From Lachnospiraceae bacterium V9D3004 (GTDB lineage: Bacteria > Bacillota > Clostridia > Lachnospirales > Lachnospiraceae), in the NCBI GenBank assembly GCA_000621985.1, contig JHWW01000019.1, forward strand, positions 1 through 44,416: 44,416 nucleotides of DNA. The letters are read 5' to 3'. The notes below the pieces were generated by a model, which saw nothing but the letters and a program-made list of their open reading frames with translations, was not told the origin of the DNA and ran no database searches. The position numbers and the translations under genes were made by a program. This document shows, piece after piece, positions 25,957 to 33,979 of the stretch (position 1 is the first letter of the stretch; every line of letters begins with the position of its first letter).

Positions 25957-26040
25957 TATCTAAATTCTCTACTTTCCTTTATTTTCAGGCATTATCGCTT
26001 TTTTAGACATCATGATTTCGCCCTTTTTGGCCTTATCTAA
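25957..26040 (-). repeat. Spaced-box element A
   Basis: Minus strand: TTAGATA (26040-26034), exactly 26 nt, TCTAAAA (26007-26001), exactly 37 nt, TTAGATA (25963-25957). Same boxes and spacings as elements B and C; between-box sequence is also partly shared (GGC.AAAAA...CGAAATC, TGA.AATAAAGGAA). It lies between the broken AAA partner gene and DUF4143 ATPase 2. The remaining 25850-25956 holds a GGATC hairpin (25919-25938) and no gene. Confidence 0.75.
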
Positions 26041-26046
26041 CCTTGC

Positions 26047-26435
26047 TCAACATCCTTTGATATCACGCTGATTCTTTCTGTGCTTCACACATGTTCTCCA
26101 CAGCTTAACTCCGAAATAATCAACCAGAAACTCCGGAAATGCGCTCAGCACAAAAATCCTTCCTTTATGCGCCTCCTTTTCTTCCAACAAATAGATCTCA
26201 TAAGGTCCGGCTGTTCCCTAATGACATCGTTGCTTTCTCTCAGCACCTCGATGATATCCGTATCAAAATCATCTGCCTTCAGCTTTTTCCAAAGCATATA
26301 GATATTCTCTTCGGCCGGAAGCGTTATGATCTTGAAGTTACCGTGGGCAAAAAATACTTTCGAGATATTATCAATGATCTGCGGTTCTCTGACCTCTCCT
26401 TCGACTATAAACGCTTTATAGTCTCTATCAGCCAT
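26047..26435 (-). pseudogene. Partner of the AAA ATPase (TOPRIM/RloB-like), internally deleted and frameshifted
   Basis: From ATG 26435 (8-bp overlap with the ATPase stop) the frame reads MADRDYKAFIVEGEVREPQI and NFKIITLPAEENIYMLWKKL, the start of an effector regularly paired with AAA15-type ATPases; VEGEVRE fits a TOPRIM-like acidic site. After EVLRESNDVI the frame loses sense. In the next frame (26205-26047) the text GPYEIYLLEEKEAHKGRIFV-LSAFPEFLVDYFGVKLW appears and ends KNQRDIKGC-stop, which I take as the C-terminus of the same protein. The middle, with the remaining TOPRIM acidic residues, is absent, so the effector should be inactive. Confidence 0.65.
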
Positions 26436-27534
26436 TGAACGCACCAGCCTTATACATTTTCTGAAGGTTATGAGCCTGCCTCAGCTCCTTCTCAGTCAGT
26501 TCAGAGATAGCCTTTATGCTGTTGTCCTTCAGCAGGAAATAACAGTCCGGTCTGAGAAGGTCATTGCTCATAAGATCTGTATTATGAGTCGTAGTAAATA
26601 TCTGCACTCCGATTATTTCGTTCACCTTCTTCTGAACTGACTCTGACAGTTCAAAATGGTAAAAGGCATCAAACTCATCTATGAATACAAAGGACGCTTT
26701 CTGCATGCGGATATACCAATAATAGAAAAGAGCCAATGATCTTGTTCCTGTTGATGCTATCTTAAAGAAATCCGCGTCCTTATTATCAAAGTGACAGTAA
26801 ATTGCCTTACGTCCGTCTACCTCACGTTCGAAGAGATCATAATCTATATCATTTTCCTTCAGGAACTTCTGGAATTCCTTCACCTTACCGGCGTTAATGA
26901 TTCCCTCGGCAATCCCCTCACTCCCATTCATGAAGCCTTCATATCCCCTATTGTCAAGGGAATAGAACAGAAGCATTCGATCCACATAATCGATGAACTT
27001 TTTGAACGTCTGATTCTGTGCATTATCTTTCAGGATTGAATTGCTGTTCACATATTTCACACGGGAAATCGGACTGTCATTTTTTATTGAGACATTTAAT
27101 GTCTCTGATCCCTCAAGCAGTGTAAAACCATCCTTTGCCAGAAAGTCATAATATATGACTTCTTTACCGTCTATGGAAAGGCTTTCTTCCTTTAGCGCAT
27201 CCACGTCCGTCTTGGAGTATCTGTATACCAGATCATGGCCATCAAACACGAAGGTATACTCAAACTCCGCAAATGATTTACGTCCACTCATATTGAGGTA
27301 AAGGTCATAACTCTGAAGGAGCTTCTGCTTCTCCGTCAGATGTGTGATCACATCAAAGATTGCAAGTCCAAGATTTGACTTGCCACATCCATTGATGCCG
27401 TATATGATTCCCTTCGTGATACAGCCAGCTTCTATAACCTCCGGATGGAACCCATAATTGCTGGGCGATCCAATATCCCAAGTGATCTTATCCTTAAAGC
27501 CCTTGAAGTTTTCCACACTGAACTTTTTTAGCAT
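26428..27534 (-). CDS. AAA15-type (SMC/OLD-like) ATPase
   Basis: 368 residues from the ATG at 27534 (GGAGAGTGATTATC before it). The N-terminal MLKKFSVENFKGFKDKITWD and Walker A GIINGCGKSN-type loop (YGINGCGKSN) are those of RecF/SMC-like AAA ATPases. A signature-like STGTRSLALFYYW precedes Walker B ASFVFIDEFDAFYHFELSE; the H-switch is TTTHNTDLM. ATPases of this type pair with nuclease or TOPRIM effectors in phage defence (for example the AriA/AriB or RloAB layouts). The effector gene overlaps its stop but is broken. Thus the ATPase looks intact but probably orphaned. Confidence 0.85.
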   Translation of the reverse strand: MLKKFSVENFKGFKDKITWDIGSPSNYGFHPEVIEAGCITKGIIYGINGCGKSNLGLAIFDVITHLTEKQKLLQSYDLYLNMSGRKSFAEFEYTFVFDGHDLVYRYSKTDVDALKEESLSIDGKEVIYYDFLAKDGFTLLEGSETLNVSIKNDSPISRVKYVNSNSILKDNAQNQTFKKFIDYVDRMLLFYSLDNRGYEGFMNGSEGIAEGIINAGKVKEFQKFLKENDIDYDLFEREVDGRKAIYCHFDNKDADFFKIASTGTRSLALFYYWYIRMQKASFVFIDEFDAFYHFELSESVQKKVNEIIGVQIFTTTHNTDLMSNDLLRPDCYFLLKDNSIKAISELTEKELRQAHNLQKMYKAGAFNG

Positions 27535-27549
27535 GATAATCACTCTCCA

Positions 27550-27790
27550 TGTCGTTTTTATTTAGTATATCCATTCCCGAAGAAAAAATCAAGTTGTTCC
27601 GTATAATTTTTACGGCTATTCTGTATTTAATGATGTGTTCATCATCATAGCCTTCAGCTCTGAGTTCTTCTTCAATCTGTTCGAGCAATACGGATTTCCC
27701 ACAACGTCTTACACCTGTGAGTACCTTGATGAGATCCGCATCATAAAACGGCCGTATTTTTTCAAGGTATCGTTCTCTCTTTATATACCT
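27550..27790 (-). pseudogene. Truncated AAA_14 ATPase N-terminus
   Basis: Minus frame RYIKRERYLEKIRPFYDADL-IKVLTGVRRCGKSVLLEQIE with an intact Walker A (GVRRCGKS), then AEGYDDEHIIK. After this the usual sequence ends and the frame runs through unrelated residues into the AAA15 start. It is the third ATPase of the DUF4143 type in 9 kb, lacking Walker B and all DUF4143. The preceding 27781-27870 encodes a 29-residue frame (MARRYHEIKGLAEFTAKPRD...) that stops at the junction. Confidence 0.72.
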
Positions 27791-28015
27791 ATCCGTTTGG
27801 CTTCCTTTGCATCCCGGGGTTTGGCTGTGAACTCCGCCAGACCTTTGATCTCATGGTATCTTCTTGCCATTTGATACTGTTCCTCCTTCCTTATGATTGC
27901 TTTATAACAAAAAACAGTGGCTACAAGATTACTCTCATAACCACCGTTCATTGGTTTCAATATTCTTTTTTACCCCCGTTATCGTTTTATCTTCTATTCC
28001 AATATAATCGAATAC

Positions 28016-28399
28016 CTATATCGTCAACTCTATTTGATTGCCTTCAATTCCTATGATACAACTTTCATAGTATCCGTCACCTGTGGTTCGCGGACCACTT
28101 ATGACCTCATAGCCGTCCTGTTTCAATCGTTCCGTAAGCTCATCTACTTTTTCTTTGCTTCCGACAGAAAATGCAAGATGAACATATCCTGAACGGTTAA
28201 GAGTCTTCTCCGAATCATCCATTTGGGGCTTGTTCATTATCTCAATCCTTGCTCCATCATCAAATGATACGAAAAAGGATCTGAAATCCGTAGAGGCATT
28301 GTGGTATCCAGCATTTGAAGTCCCACCCAGATATTTTACAAAGAAATCCCTGACCTCTTCAAGATTATTTACATACATCGCTATGTGTTCAATTTTCAT
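28016..28399 (-). CDS. Glyoxalase/bleomycin-resistance (VOC) family protein
   Basis: 127 residues, one complete VOC domain: [78 protein letters not shown]. Metal-ligand positions His5, Glu (IEIM), His (VHLAF) and Glu (QIELT) are present. It follows the damaged MFS gene by 4 bp, so the pair was an operon. It probably acts on a small electrophile or metabolite; the substrate is unknown. A decayed duplicate lies at 15646-15803. Confidence 0.88.
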   Translation of the reverse strand: MKIEHIAMYVNNLEEVRDFFVKYLGGTSNAGYHNASTDFRSFFVSFDDGARIEIMNKPQMDDSEKTLNRSGYVHLAFSVGSKEKVDELTERLKQDGYEVISGPRTTGDGYYESCIIGIEGNQIELTI

Positions 28400-28403
28400 G
28401 ATC

Positions 28404-29136
28404 TTATTTCTCCTTAGCGTCTGCCTGTCGGTAAGCTATCTCCAGAAGTCCTATATTAAGAATTGCAAATATCAGCAGATACACTGGCATAATAACTATT
28501 CCTATGCGTTCCTGCAAAATAACTCGGTGTCCACAAAAAACATGTTGCTTCGCCGGAACAATAGGCATAAAACGCAATCAGCGTCAAAATGACTCCGGGT
28601 ACCTTAAGTGTTCCTCTTATACCGGCGCTGTTTTTGATTTCTTCTTCATCGGAGTCTTCTTCATTCTTTTCCCACAAATGAAATGAAAGAATACATACAA
28701 GAAGGATGCCGGCCTGAACAAATGCGGTCCAGCGATAACCTTCGTTCCATCTTGCCTTACTTAATGCCAGAGCCATGATATACGGACTTATAACCGCTCC
28801 CACACCATAGAAACAATGCAGGAAATTCATTGCGGAACTGGAATAATGATTAGCCACATAATGGTTTACTGATGCATCAATTGCTCCTGCTCCAAGTCCG
28901 TATGGTACAGCGATAAGAAATAGTATCCAGTATTCCTTTGACACTGAGAATCCCAAAAGTCCCAATATCGTCATAAAAGATATGGTCATCGACACGTAAC
29001 CAGCATATGATGAGGGCACGTTAAAGGCCACCTGCATCTTTGGCCAGCCTGATCCGAGAAGCGAATCGGGCAGTCCCAGACTTATGAAAATCAGATATAT
29101 CACTGCTAAAAGTAATGATCCCATAGACACCTCCAA
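28404..29136 (-). pseudogene. MFS transporter with internal deletion and frameshift
   Basis: The start MGSLLLAVIYLIFISLGLPD and six membrane segments of the N-terminal half are intact up to CFLWTPSYFAGT (about residue 210). The ORF then ends after ~16 unrelated residues. In the other frame, PVYLLIFAILNIGLLEIAYR-QADAKEK-stop (28404-28480) is clearly the last segment of the same transporter. About 150-180 residues of the second half are missing and the ends are out of frame. Divergent from an AraC regulator, paralogous in layout to 21893-24107. Confidence 0.82.
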
Positions 29137-29174
29137 CTTGTTGTATTTCGTCTGTTTTATATTGATTTATTAGT

Positions 29175-29251
29175 ATTATATCGTATAATATTATATGTAA
29201 GTTAGTATTAAATCGTCATGTTTTCGTATTTCTATGGGATTATATCGTCAT
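29175..29251. promoter_or_regulatory. Three AraC-site repeats at exact 32-bp spacing (locus 2)
   Basis: ATTATATCGTATAAT (29175-29189), ATTAAATCGTCAT (29207-29219) and ATTATATCGTCAT (29239-29251) start exactly 32 bp apart, three helical turns, in the spacer between the MFS pseudogene and AraC. All are in the same orientation on the plus strand. They match the motif in the other MFS/AraC spacer. Confidence 0.7.
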
Positions 29252-29270
29252 ATATGAAAGGATAAGGTGA

Positions 29271-30179
29271 ATGGGATTAACAAATTCAGTTGATAGAGTT
29301 GATGAAAATGGCAGAGAACTCCTTACCTATGGGACAAAAGATTTTCCAATTGCCTTTTTTGATGATGACCTGACCATAGTAAAGGTTCCCTGGCACTGGC
29401 ACGATGAATTGGAAATCGTAATAATCACTGAGGGAACTGTAAACGTTCACATTGCTAACAGAGAGTTCACTCTTTCTGCTGTAGAAGGATATTTTGCCAA
29501 TAGCGGGATACTGCATTCCGCCACCTTGGAATCTAAAACCGGGCACCAACATGCACTGGTATTTGATCCCCGTACCATGGCTCATCCTGATGATCTGATA
29601 TGGAATACATATGTAGAGCCGCTAGTCGGCAATCACTCTCTTCCCTTTATCAGGTTATCTTCATCCATTCCGTGGCAGAAAGAAGTATTAAGCTATTCTG
29701 ATAACGCATGGATTCAGGGAGCATACGAGAAAAAAGATTTTCCCATAAATGTCAGGGAACTGCTCACCAAATCCTTTGCAATAATCTCATCACATATGGA
29801 ATTATTGCAGAACGAATCTGAATATACCGACCGTTTTCAAAAGGATGAACTTCGTATCAAGAAATGCCTCATATTCATTGAAAACAACTATGCTTCATCC
29901 ATATCCATTGATGATATAGCAAAAAGCGCAGACATAAGTGTAAGCTCATGTCTGCGCTTTTTTAAAGATGTTCTCGGAACAACGCCGATAAAACATCTGC
30001 TTAAATACCGGCTTCAAAGAATCTGCGAAGAATTGGAAAAAGAGCCTGAAATTACCATTTCGAAAGTTGTTTACGCGAATGGTTTCTCCGACGCAACATA
30101 CTTTAATCGTTGTTTCAAAAAAGAATATGGAGTAACACCAACAGAATACATTTCAAAAGTCGTCCGGCTGAAAATGTAG
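29271..30179 (+). CDS. AraC-family transcriptional regulator, locus 2
   Basis: 302 residues, the same length as its relative at 23199-24107. Cupin part: WHWHDELEIVIITEGTVNVH, HSATLESKTGHQHALVFDP. DNA-binding part: YASSISIDDIAKSADISVSS, FFKDVLGTTPIKHLLKYRLQ, ISKVVYANGFSDATYFNRCF-KKEYGVTPTEY. GGATAAGGTG precedes the ATG. Its divergent MFS target is broken, so its local regulatory role may be lost. A perfect hairpin with a T run lies inside the coding sequence (29921-29963). Confidence 0.92.
   Translation: MGLTNSVDRVDENGRELLTYGTKDFPIAFFDDDLTIVKVPWHWHDELEIVIITEGTVNVHIANREFTLSAVEGYFANSGILHSATLESKTGHQHALVFDPRTMAHPDDLIWNTYVEPLVGNHSLPFIRLSSSIPWQKEVLSYSDNAWIQGAYEKKDFPINVRELLTKSFAIISSHMELLQNESEYTDRFQKDELRIKKCLIFIENNYASSISIDDIAKSADISVSSCLRFFKDVLGTTPIKHLLKYRLQRICEELEKEPEITISKVVYANGFSDATYFNRCFKKEYGVTPTEYISKVVRLKM
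29921..29963 (+). terminator. Terminator-like hairpin inside the AraC coding sequence
   Basis: AAAAAGCGCAGACAT (29921-29935) is perfectly complementary to ATGTCTGCGCTTTTT (29948-29962), a 15-bp stem with a 12-nt loop; the 3' arm ends in six T. It falls in the first helix-turn-helix (AKSADISVSSCLRFFK). By form it is an intrinsic terminator in the direction of the gene. Whether it works during translation is unknown. Confidence 0.6.
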
Positions 30180-30228
30180 GGGATATTAACGATTTTACAC
30201 CCCCCTTTTTAGCCGTTTATCCTGGAAG

Positions 30229-30708
30229 TTAAAGTGCATGATAGTACGGACAGATATTCTCGTAATGCCCGTCTTTCATTCTGAATCCACCTGGTATCGT
30301 TCCCAACTGCACAAAGCCTAATCGCTCATATAAATGTCTCGCATGCACATTGCTCTCAACTACAGCATTAAACTGCAATACCCGAAAGCCAAGTTCTTTT
30401 CCTTTGGATAGACAATCTATTACCAGCTTCTCTCCAATATGCAACCCTCGACACTTTGAACTTACTGCATAACTTGCATTACAAATATGTCCACATCTAC
30501 CGACATTATTCGGATGCAAAATATATAAACCAACAATCTGTCCATCGTCTTCAGCGACTCCAGTATAACTCTGCGATTCAAAAAACTCCCGGCCTGACAC
30601 ATCGTCAAGCAGATCTTCCTGAGGAAACGCTATTCCATCCTCGACAACTTCATTCCAGATTTCTATCATCTTATTAATGTCTTTTTCTTCATATTTTCGA
30701 ATAATCAT
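30229..30708 (-). CDS. GNAT-family N-acetyltransferase
   Basis: 159 residues. MIIRKYEEKDINKMIEIWNE at the start; acetyl-CoA loop SSKCRGLHIGEKLVIDCLSK (R/Q-x-x-G-x-G/A pattern as CRGLHIG); HARHLYERLGFVQLGTIPGG and a C-terminal YENICPYYHAL. This resembles the phosphinothricin/L-amino-acid acetyltransferase branch, which acts on small amines. GGGAGG precedes the ATG. Stand-alone gene; substrate unknown. Confidence 0.87.
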   Translation of the reverse strand: MIIRKYEEKDINKMIEIWNEVVEDGIAFPQEDLLDDVSGREFFESQSYTGVAEDDGQIVGLYILHPNNVGRCGHICNASYAVSSKCRGLHIGEKLVIDCLSKGKELGFRVLQFNAVVESNVHARHLYERLGFVQLGTIPGGFRMKDGHYENICPYYHAL

Positions 30709-30804
30709 TCATATGCCTCCCATTACTCATCTTCCATAGTAACTCTCACAGCCCCTAGTAAGATTATCTTCGGATATAATTGGCCATCGAAAAAACTATA
30801 AGGC

Positions 30805-31200
30805 TTATTGAGGAATTCCGAAAAGAGCGAAATATATAATCATCGAAACAAGATCGATCAGCAACAGTACTCCCAGCACTATGCCTGCTATCTTAAGCCC
30901 TTTCTTTGCTTTTTTCTTATTATCTTCCGTTAATACATGCTCTTTTATATCACTGTACAACTCGGATTTTACTACCTGTTCCGAAGCCTCCTCTTTTTTC
31001 ACAGCTTTATCAAGCACAAGTTCATCCAGTGAGATGTCAAAAAGTTCACTGATTGCAACAAGCTTTTCCATGTCCGGTGAAGATTCTCCAACCTCCCATT
31101 TGGAAACCGTTTGGCGGGAAACGTTCAAACGATTTGCGAGTTCTTCCTGTGAAAGACCCTTTTGTTTACGAAGTTCATACAGTTTATTATTGAATTCCAT
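30805..31200 (-). CDS. XRE-family regulator with C-terminal membrane segment
   Basis: 131 residues from the ATG at 31200 (AGGAG 9 nt before). The N-terminal XRE helix-turn-helix is LRKQKGLSQEELANRLNVSR-QTVSKWEVGESSPDMEKL. A charged linker and a hydrophobic segment (IAGIVLGVLLLIDLVSMIIY) anchor it in the membrane. Such membrane-tethered XRE proteins are frequent near CPBP or DUF3784 membrane genes. Its start overlaps the end of the truncated CPBP gene, so they are coupled. Confidence 0.87.
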   Translation of the reverse strand: MEFNNKLYELRKQKGLSQEELANRLNVSRQTVSKWEVGESSPDMEKLVAISELFDISLDELVLDKAVKKEEASEQVVKSELYSDIKEHVLTEDNKKKAKKGLKIAGIVLGVLLLIDLVSMIIYFALFGIPQ

Positions 31201-31624
31201 TATTATCACTCCTGACTTTCCATATATAAAGAATAACGCAAATCGTTATTATTGTTATAACCGTCGTTGCTATTCCTGCCTCAAATCCATATTCTGACCC
31301 ATTGATAATGTTAAGCTTGTTTATCCCGATCAGAAACAATCCGCCCATCTTTGCATCATTTCCTGATACCGTAAGTCCCAGGATTATGTTCAAAACATAA
31401 TTCCACGCTGCATGGAGTCCGCAGGAAACCCATATATTCCCACGCCATAAAACAATTATGGAGAATAAAACAGAGATAAGGTATAAATTCGCAATACCGA
31501 TCAGTGCATATACCAATCCCGAATCCAGGATCGGGGTCATGATCAGGTGAGGAATAACAAATGCCGTCGAACTTATGAATACGGCAGCCGGAAGAGGTAT
31601 CTTCTTTTTAAGTGTATTCATCAA
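31187..31624 (-). pseudogene. CPBP-family intramembrane protease, N-terminally truncated
   Basis: 145 residues. The second and third conserved CPBP motifs are present: FVIPHL (FxxxH type) and SCGLHAAWNYVLN (HxxxN). The first motif (EExxR), which supplies the catalytic glutamates, and the preceding membrane segments are missing. The start (MMNTLKKKIPLPAAVFISS) looks like a motif-1 remnant re-started. It is coupled to the XRE gene downstream. Probably inactive; a distinct short variant cannot be excluded. The 170 bp upstream show no gene. Confidence 0.65.
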
Positions 31625-31796
31625 AAAGCTCCTAAAACTCCGTTAGAATTGTTTTTACATATCAATCGTAAAGGAGGCCCATAAAAAGCTCTACCAACCA
31701 TGCTTGGCAATCTGTCAACGCCCGCTGACAATTATGTTAAATACCGTTGCAATGCCCGTTTTACAAGGATCTTTGTTGTATTAAACCGGAATCTGT

Positions 31797-32132
31797 CTAT
31801 CTCTTTGTCTGCTTGTTGATCTGCACCGTCGATACAATTGCATAAATGACAACACCAACTATCAGGGGTATCTCAAGCAGAAACAACTTGTCTTTATGAA
31901 GCAAAAGAGATAGGCCAATGACAAGAAAAACTGCACACAAAATACAGAAGACAATCGCTGACTGCCTATAATAAGGCTTCTTATCCATCTTTCCCCTTTC
32001 TTCCTTTGAGGCATAAATATATGCATTATTGAATAAGAATCCTTTATTTTGGAAGCTCCTGATACTGACAACTGCAAGAATAGCCGCAATTATAAATACC
32101 AATGAAGCTGTGATCCATTCTGCTGTGGTCAT
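31797..32132 (-). CDS. DUF3784-like small membrane protein
   Basis: 111 residues, three membrane segments (about 7-25, 58-78, 84-102). Between the first two lies a loop FNNAYIYASKEERGKMDKKP with the K-E-E-(K/R)-x-x-(Y/M)-D-K-K pattern of DUF3784 proteins. Function unknown for the family; often near XRE regulators. No ribosome site stronger than GGAGG-like GGTAAACC is visible. Confidence 0.7.
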   Translation of the reverse strand: MTTAEWITASLVFIIAAILAVVSIRSFQNKGFLFNNAYIYASKEERGKMDKKPYYRQSAIVFCILCAVFLVIGLSLLLHKDKLFLLEIPLIVGVVIYAIVSTVQINKQTKR

Positions 32133-32187
32133 AATGGTTTACCTCCAAATACCGATTGTTCTACCCTTCCACATCACTCTCTTACTC

Positions 32188-32934
32188 TTAAATAAATATA
32201 GCAGAAAGTCTTCCTGCAACCTCTTCTGTAGTTACTCCATAGTTGATCAGTGTGTTAACATCAAACGGATCATTCTCCAACCTTGAAATAAAATCTGTAA
32301 TATCTTTTAAAACAGCAGCCGGTAATCCTTCGGTTCTTTCCACTTCCATTTCAACGATTATCCTCAAAACATCTTTTTTATGCTTCTTGAATTCCGAAGA
32401 GTGAACCTCTTCTCCTGCGTCTCTTTTAGCTTTAAGATCCATGTAAGCCTTGGCCTTAAACAGGATCAGGTATTCAGGTCTCAAAACAGATAGTCCGTCT
32501 ATCACGGTTCTCCCTTTCAGCAAAACACTGTAATAATCTTCATTTAGAAGAATTCCTGATAGACTGGCGATATCGTCATCAATATGTATCGGCGTAAGCA
32601 CATTCGGCTCACGAAGCGGAAACTCAGTTCTGGCAAACAGCTCGATCATCTTTGGGTATGAAGGATCCTTAGGTTCAGTAAATCGGAAAAACTGAGGTTT
32701 CCCGGAAGTAGTATTGCAATTCTCATATCCGCCCTCATCGATAAATTTCCAAAACTTTTCACCAAACTCGGGAGATAGTGCTTCCACTATCAGCACCATA
32801 TCCAGATCTTTAGTCGCTCTAAATGTTGCATCATTGCTTGTAAACACGATATCACAAGCAGCTCCGCCAATAAGAACATACTTGTCAGTATCATCCGCAA
32901 AATAATCTCTAAAAATATTAAGTCCTGTTACCAT
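32188..32934 (-). CDS. AbiEii-like nucleotidyltransferase toxin
   Basis: 248 residues. YVLIGGAACDIVFTSNDATF-RATKDLDMVLIVE contains the GG(x)A...TKDLD(x)V nucleotidyltransferase core (G-G and D-x-D) of AbiEii/type IV toxins. FKAKAYMDLKAKRDAGEEVH resembles the K-x-x-A-x-x-D-x-K-x-R helper motif with the following S-x-x-x-K-K-H-x-x-D. It overlaps the upstream gene by 7 bp. Relatives transfer nucleotides to tRNA or other acceptors and cause abortive infection. The target of this one is unknown. Confidence 0.78.
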   Translation of the reverse strand: MVTGLNIFRDYFADDTDKYVLIGGAACDIVFTSNDATFRATKDLDMVLIVEALSPEFGEKFWKFIDEGGYENCNTTSGKPQFFRFTEPKDPSYPKMIELFARTEFPLREPNVLTPIHIDDDIASLSGILLNEDYYSVLLKGRTVIDGLSVLRPEYLILFKAKAYMDLKAKRDAGEEVHSSEFKKHKKDVLRIIVEMEVERTEGLPAAVLKDITDFISRLENDPFDVNTLINYGVTTEEVAGRLSAIFI

Positions 32935-33872
32935 ACATACTCCTCTAGCATTTCATTTACTGATGCCTCCACCCTTTCATCGTCCATCTCGTCTCTGATA
33001 GAAAGCATCACACTTAAGGGATCCTGAACATCTTTTTTTATCCTGTCAATAATATAGCCAAGTTCGAAGACACGGCATCCTATATCCTCACCTCGTCCTA
33101 CCTGCTTCATATCTCTGATACCGGATGATGCGATTCCCTTCTTTTCGATCGCATAAGTTGGATAATTGTTATCAGCAAGCATGGAATATTCTGAAAGGGC
33201 AGATATTCCTGCCTTTACCGGCAGCTTTACATCCTCTTTCAGTTCAAACACTTTTATGACCGGGTTTCTCATTAGCGGGCGGAACCGTTCCCATGCTTCT
33301 TTATCACCTTTGCGGATCGTAATGGTACGGCGCCGATTCCGAATCTCTATGGTTCCTATATCCGTATATTCCATCTCATCAAAGCTCTTGCTTATCGCCA
33401 TTTTGGATACATCAAGATGCTCCGCCAATTTAGAGACGGTATCATGGTCGTACCCTTCATATAATCCCTGGAGCAATATGCGTTGTGTCAGGAAAGAAAT
33501 CTGATGAACCGGCTTGAGTTCTCTTTGTTTCTTTCCCAAAAGGAGCCCCATAAACGGAAGGTACACAGTATCATTACGGATCACGAAAGGAATTCCCTCC
33601 TCCGTCATCGTATCCTTTGAGTAGAGCGAAGCTTTTTCCAAAAATACTGCAACATTCATTTGCTGTTTTTGTTCCAAAAAAGCTCGATTCTTCCTGATTT
33701 GGCTAAGCCTTACATTTGTGTTTGGCTGTAAGGCTATCCATTCAACTCCACCTGAGTTTACTTTGTAAATAACATAAGTCCCTTTAAATAAAAGCGGGAG
33801 ATGATCATATAATTCTGTAGCCTCGACTAATTTAGTATCCATATGAAGCATTTCAGTAAGATATTTTTCCAT
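32928..33872 (-). CDS. AbiEi-like antitoxin / winged-helix regulator
   Basis: 314 residues. A central winged helix (LAEHLDVSKMAISKSFDEME, then YTDIGTIEIRNRRRTITIRK) follows a ~130-residue N-terminal domain. The C-terminal half (NPVIKVFELKEDVKLPVKAG-ISALSEYSMLADN, PTYAIEKKG) has the look of AbiEi antitoxin effector-binding regions. It precedes and overlaps the nucleotidyltransferase, the standard antitoxin-first order. The TTTGTAAA operator at its promoter fits autoregulation. AAGGATG precedes the ATG. Confidence 0.75.
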   Translation of the reverse strand: MEKYLTEMLHMDTKLVEATELYDHLPLLFKGTYVIYKVNSGGVEWIALQPNTNVRLSQIRKNRAFLEQKQQMNVAVFLEKASLYSKDTMTEEGIPFVIRNDTVYLPFMGLLLGKKQRELKPVHQISFLTQRILLQGLYEGYDHDTVSKLAEHLDVSKMAISKSFDEMEYTDIGTIEIRNRRRTITIRKGDKEAWERFRPLMRNPVIKVFELKEDVKLPVKAGISALSEYSMLADNNYPTYAIEKKGIASSGIRDMKQVGRGEDIGCRVFELGYIIDRIKKDVQDPLSVMLSIRDEMDDERVEASVNEMLEEYVW

Positions 33873-33889
33873 AATGCATCCTTTTTTAT

Positions 33890-33950
33890 TTTGTAAACCA
33901 TTTTTATTTACAAATTAAATATAGCATACTGATTGGAATAAATCAATTAA
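33890..33950 (-). promoter_or_regulatory. Promoter and operator of the AbiE-like pair
   Basis: Minus-strand TTGATT, 17-bp spacer, TATATT (about 33923-33918). Immediately downstream TTTGTAAA (33890-33897) and TTTACAAA (33907-33914) form an 8-bp perfect inverted repeat with a 9-bp gap, a likely antitoxin site over the transcript start. Confidence 0.65.
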
Positions 33951-33979
33951 AATCGCGGCTTGCTTCGTAAAGGCACGGT

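Noticed and set aside
25957-26040. Coding explanation of element A (LDKAK..., MSKKAIMPENKGK)
   Set aside because: Short frames with shared residues can be read in all three elements, but the period of 77 nt is not a multiple of three, stops interrupt the frame in C, and no start or ribosome site is convincing. Not annotated as genes, though it is noted as the main alternative.
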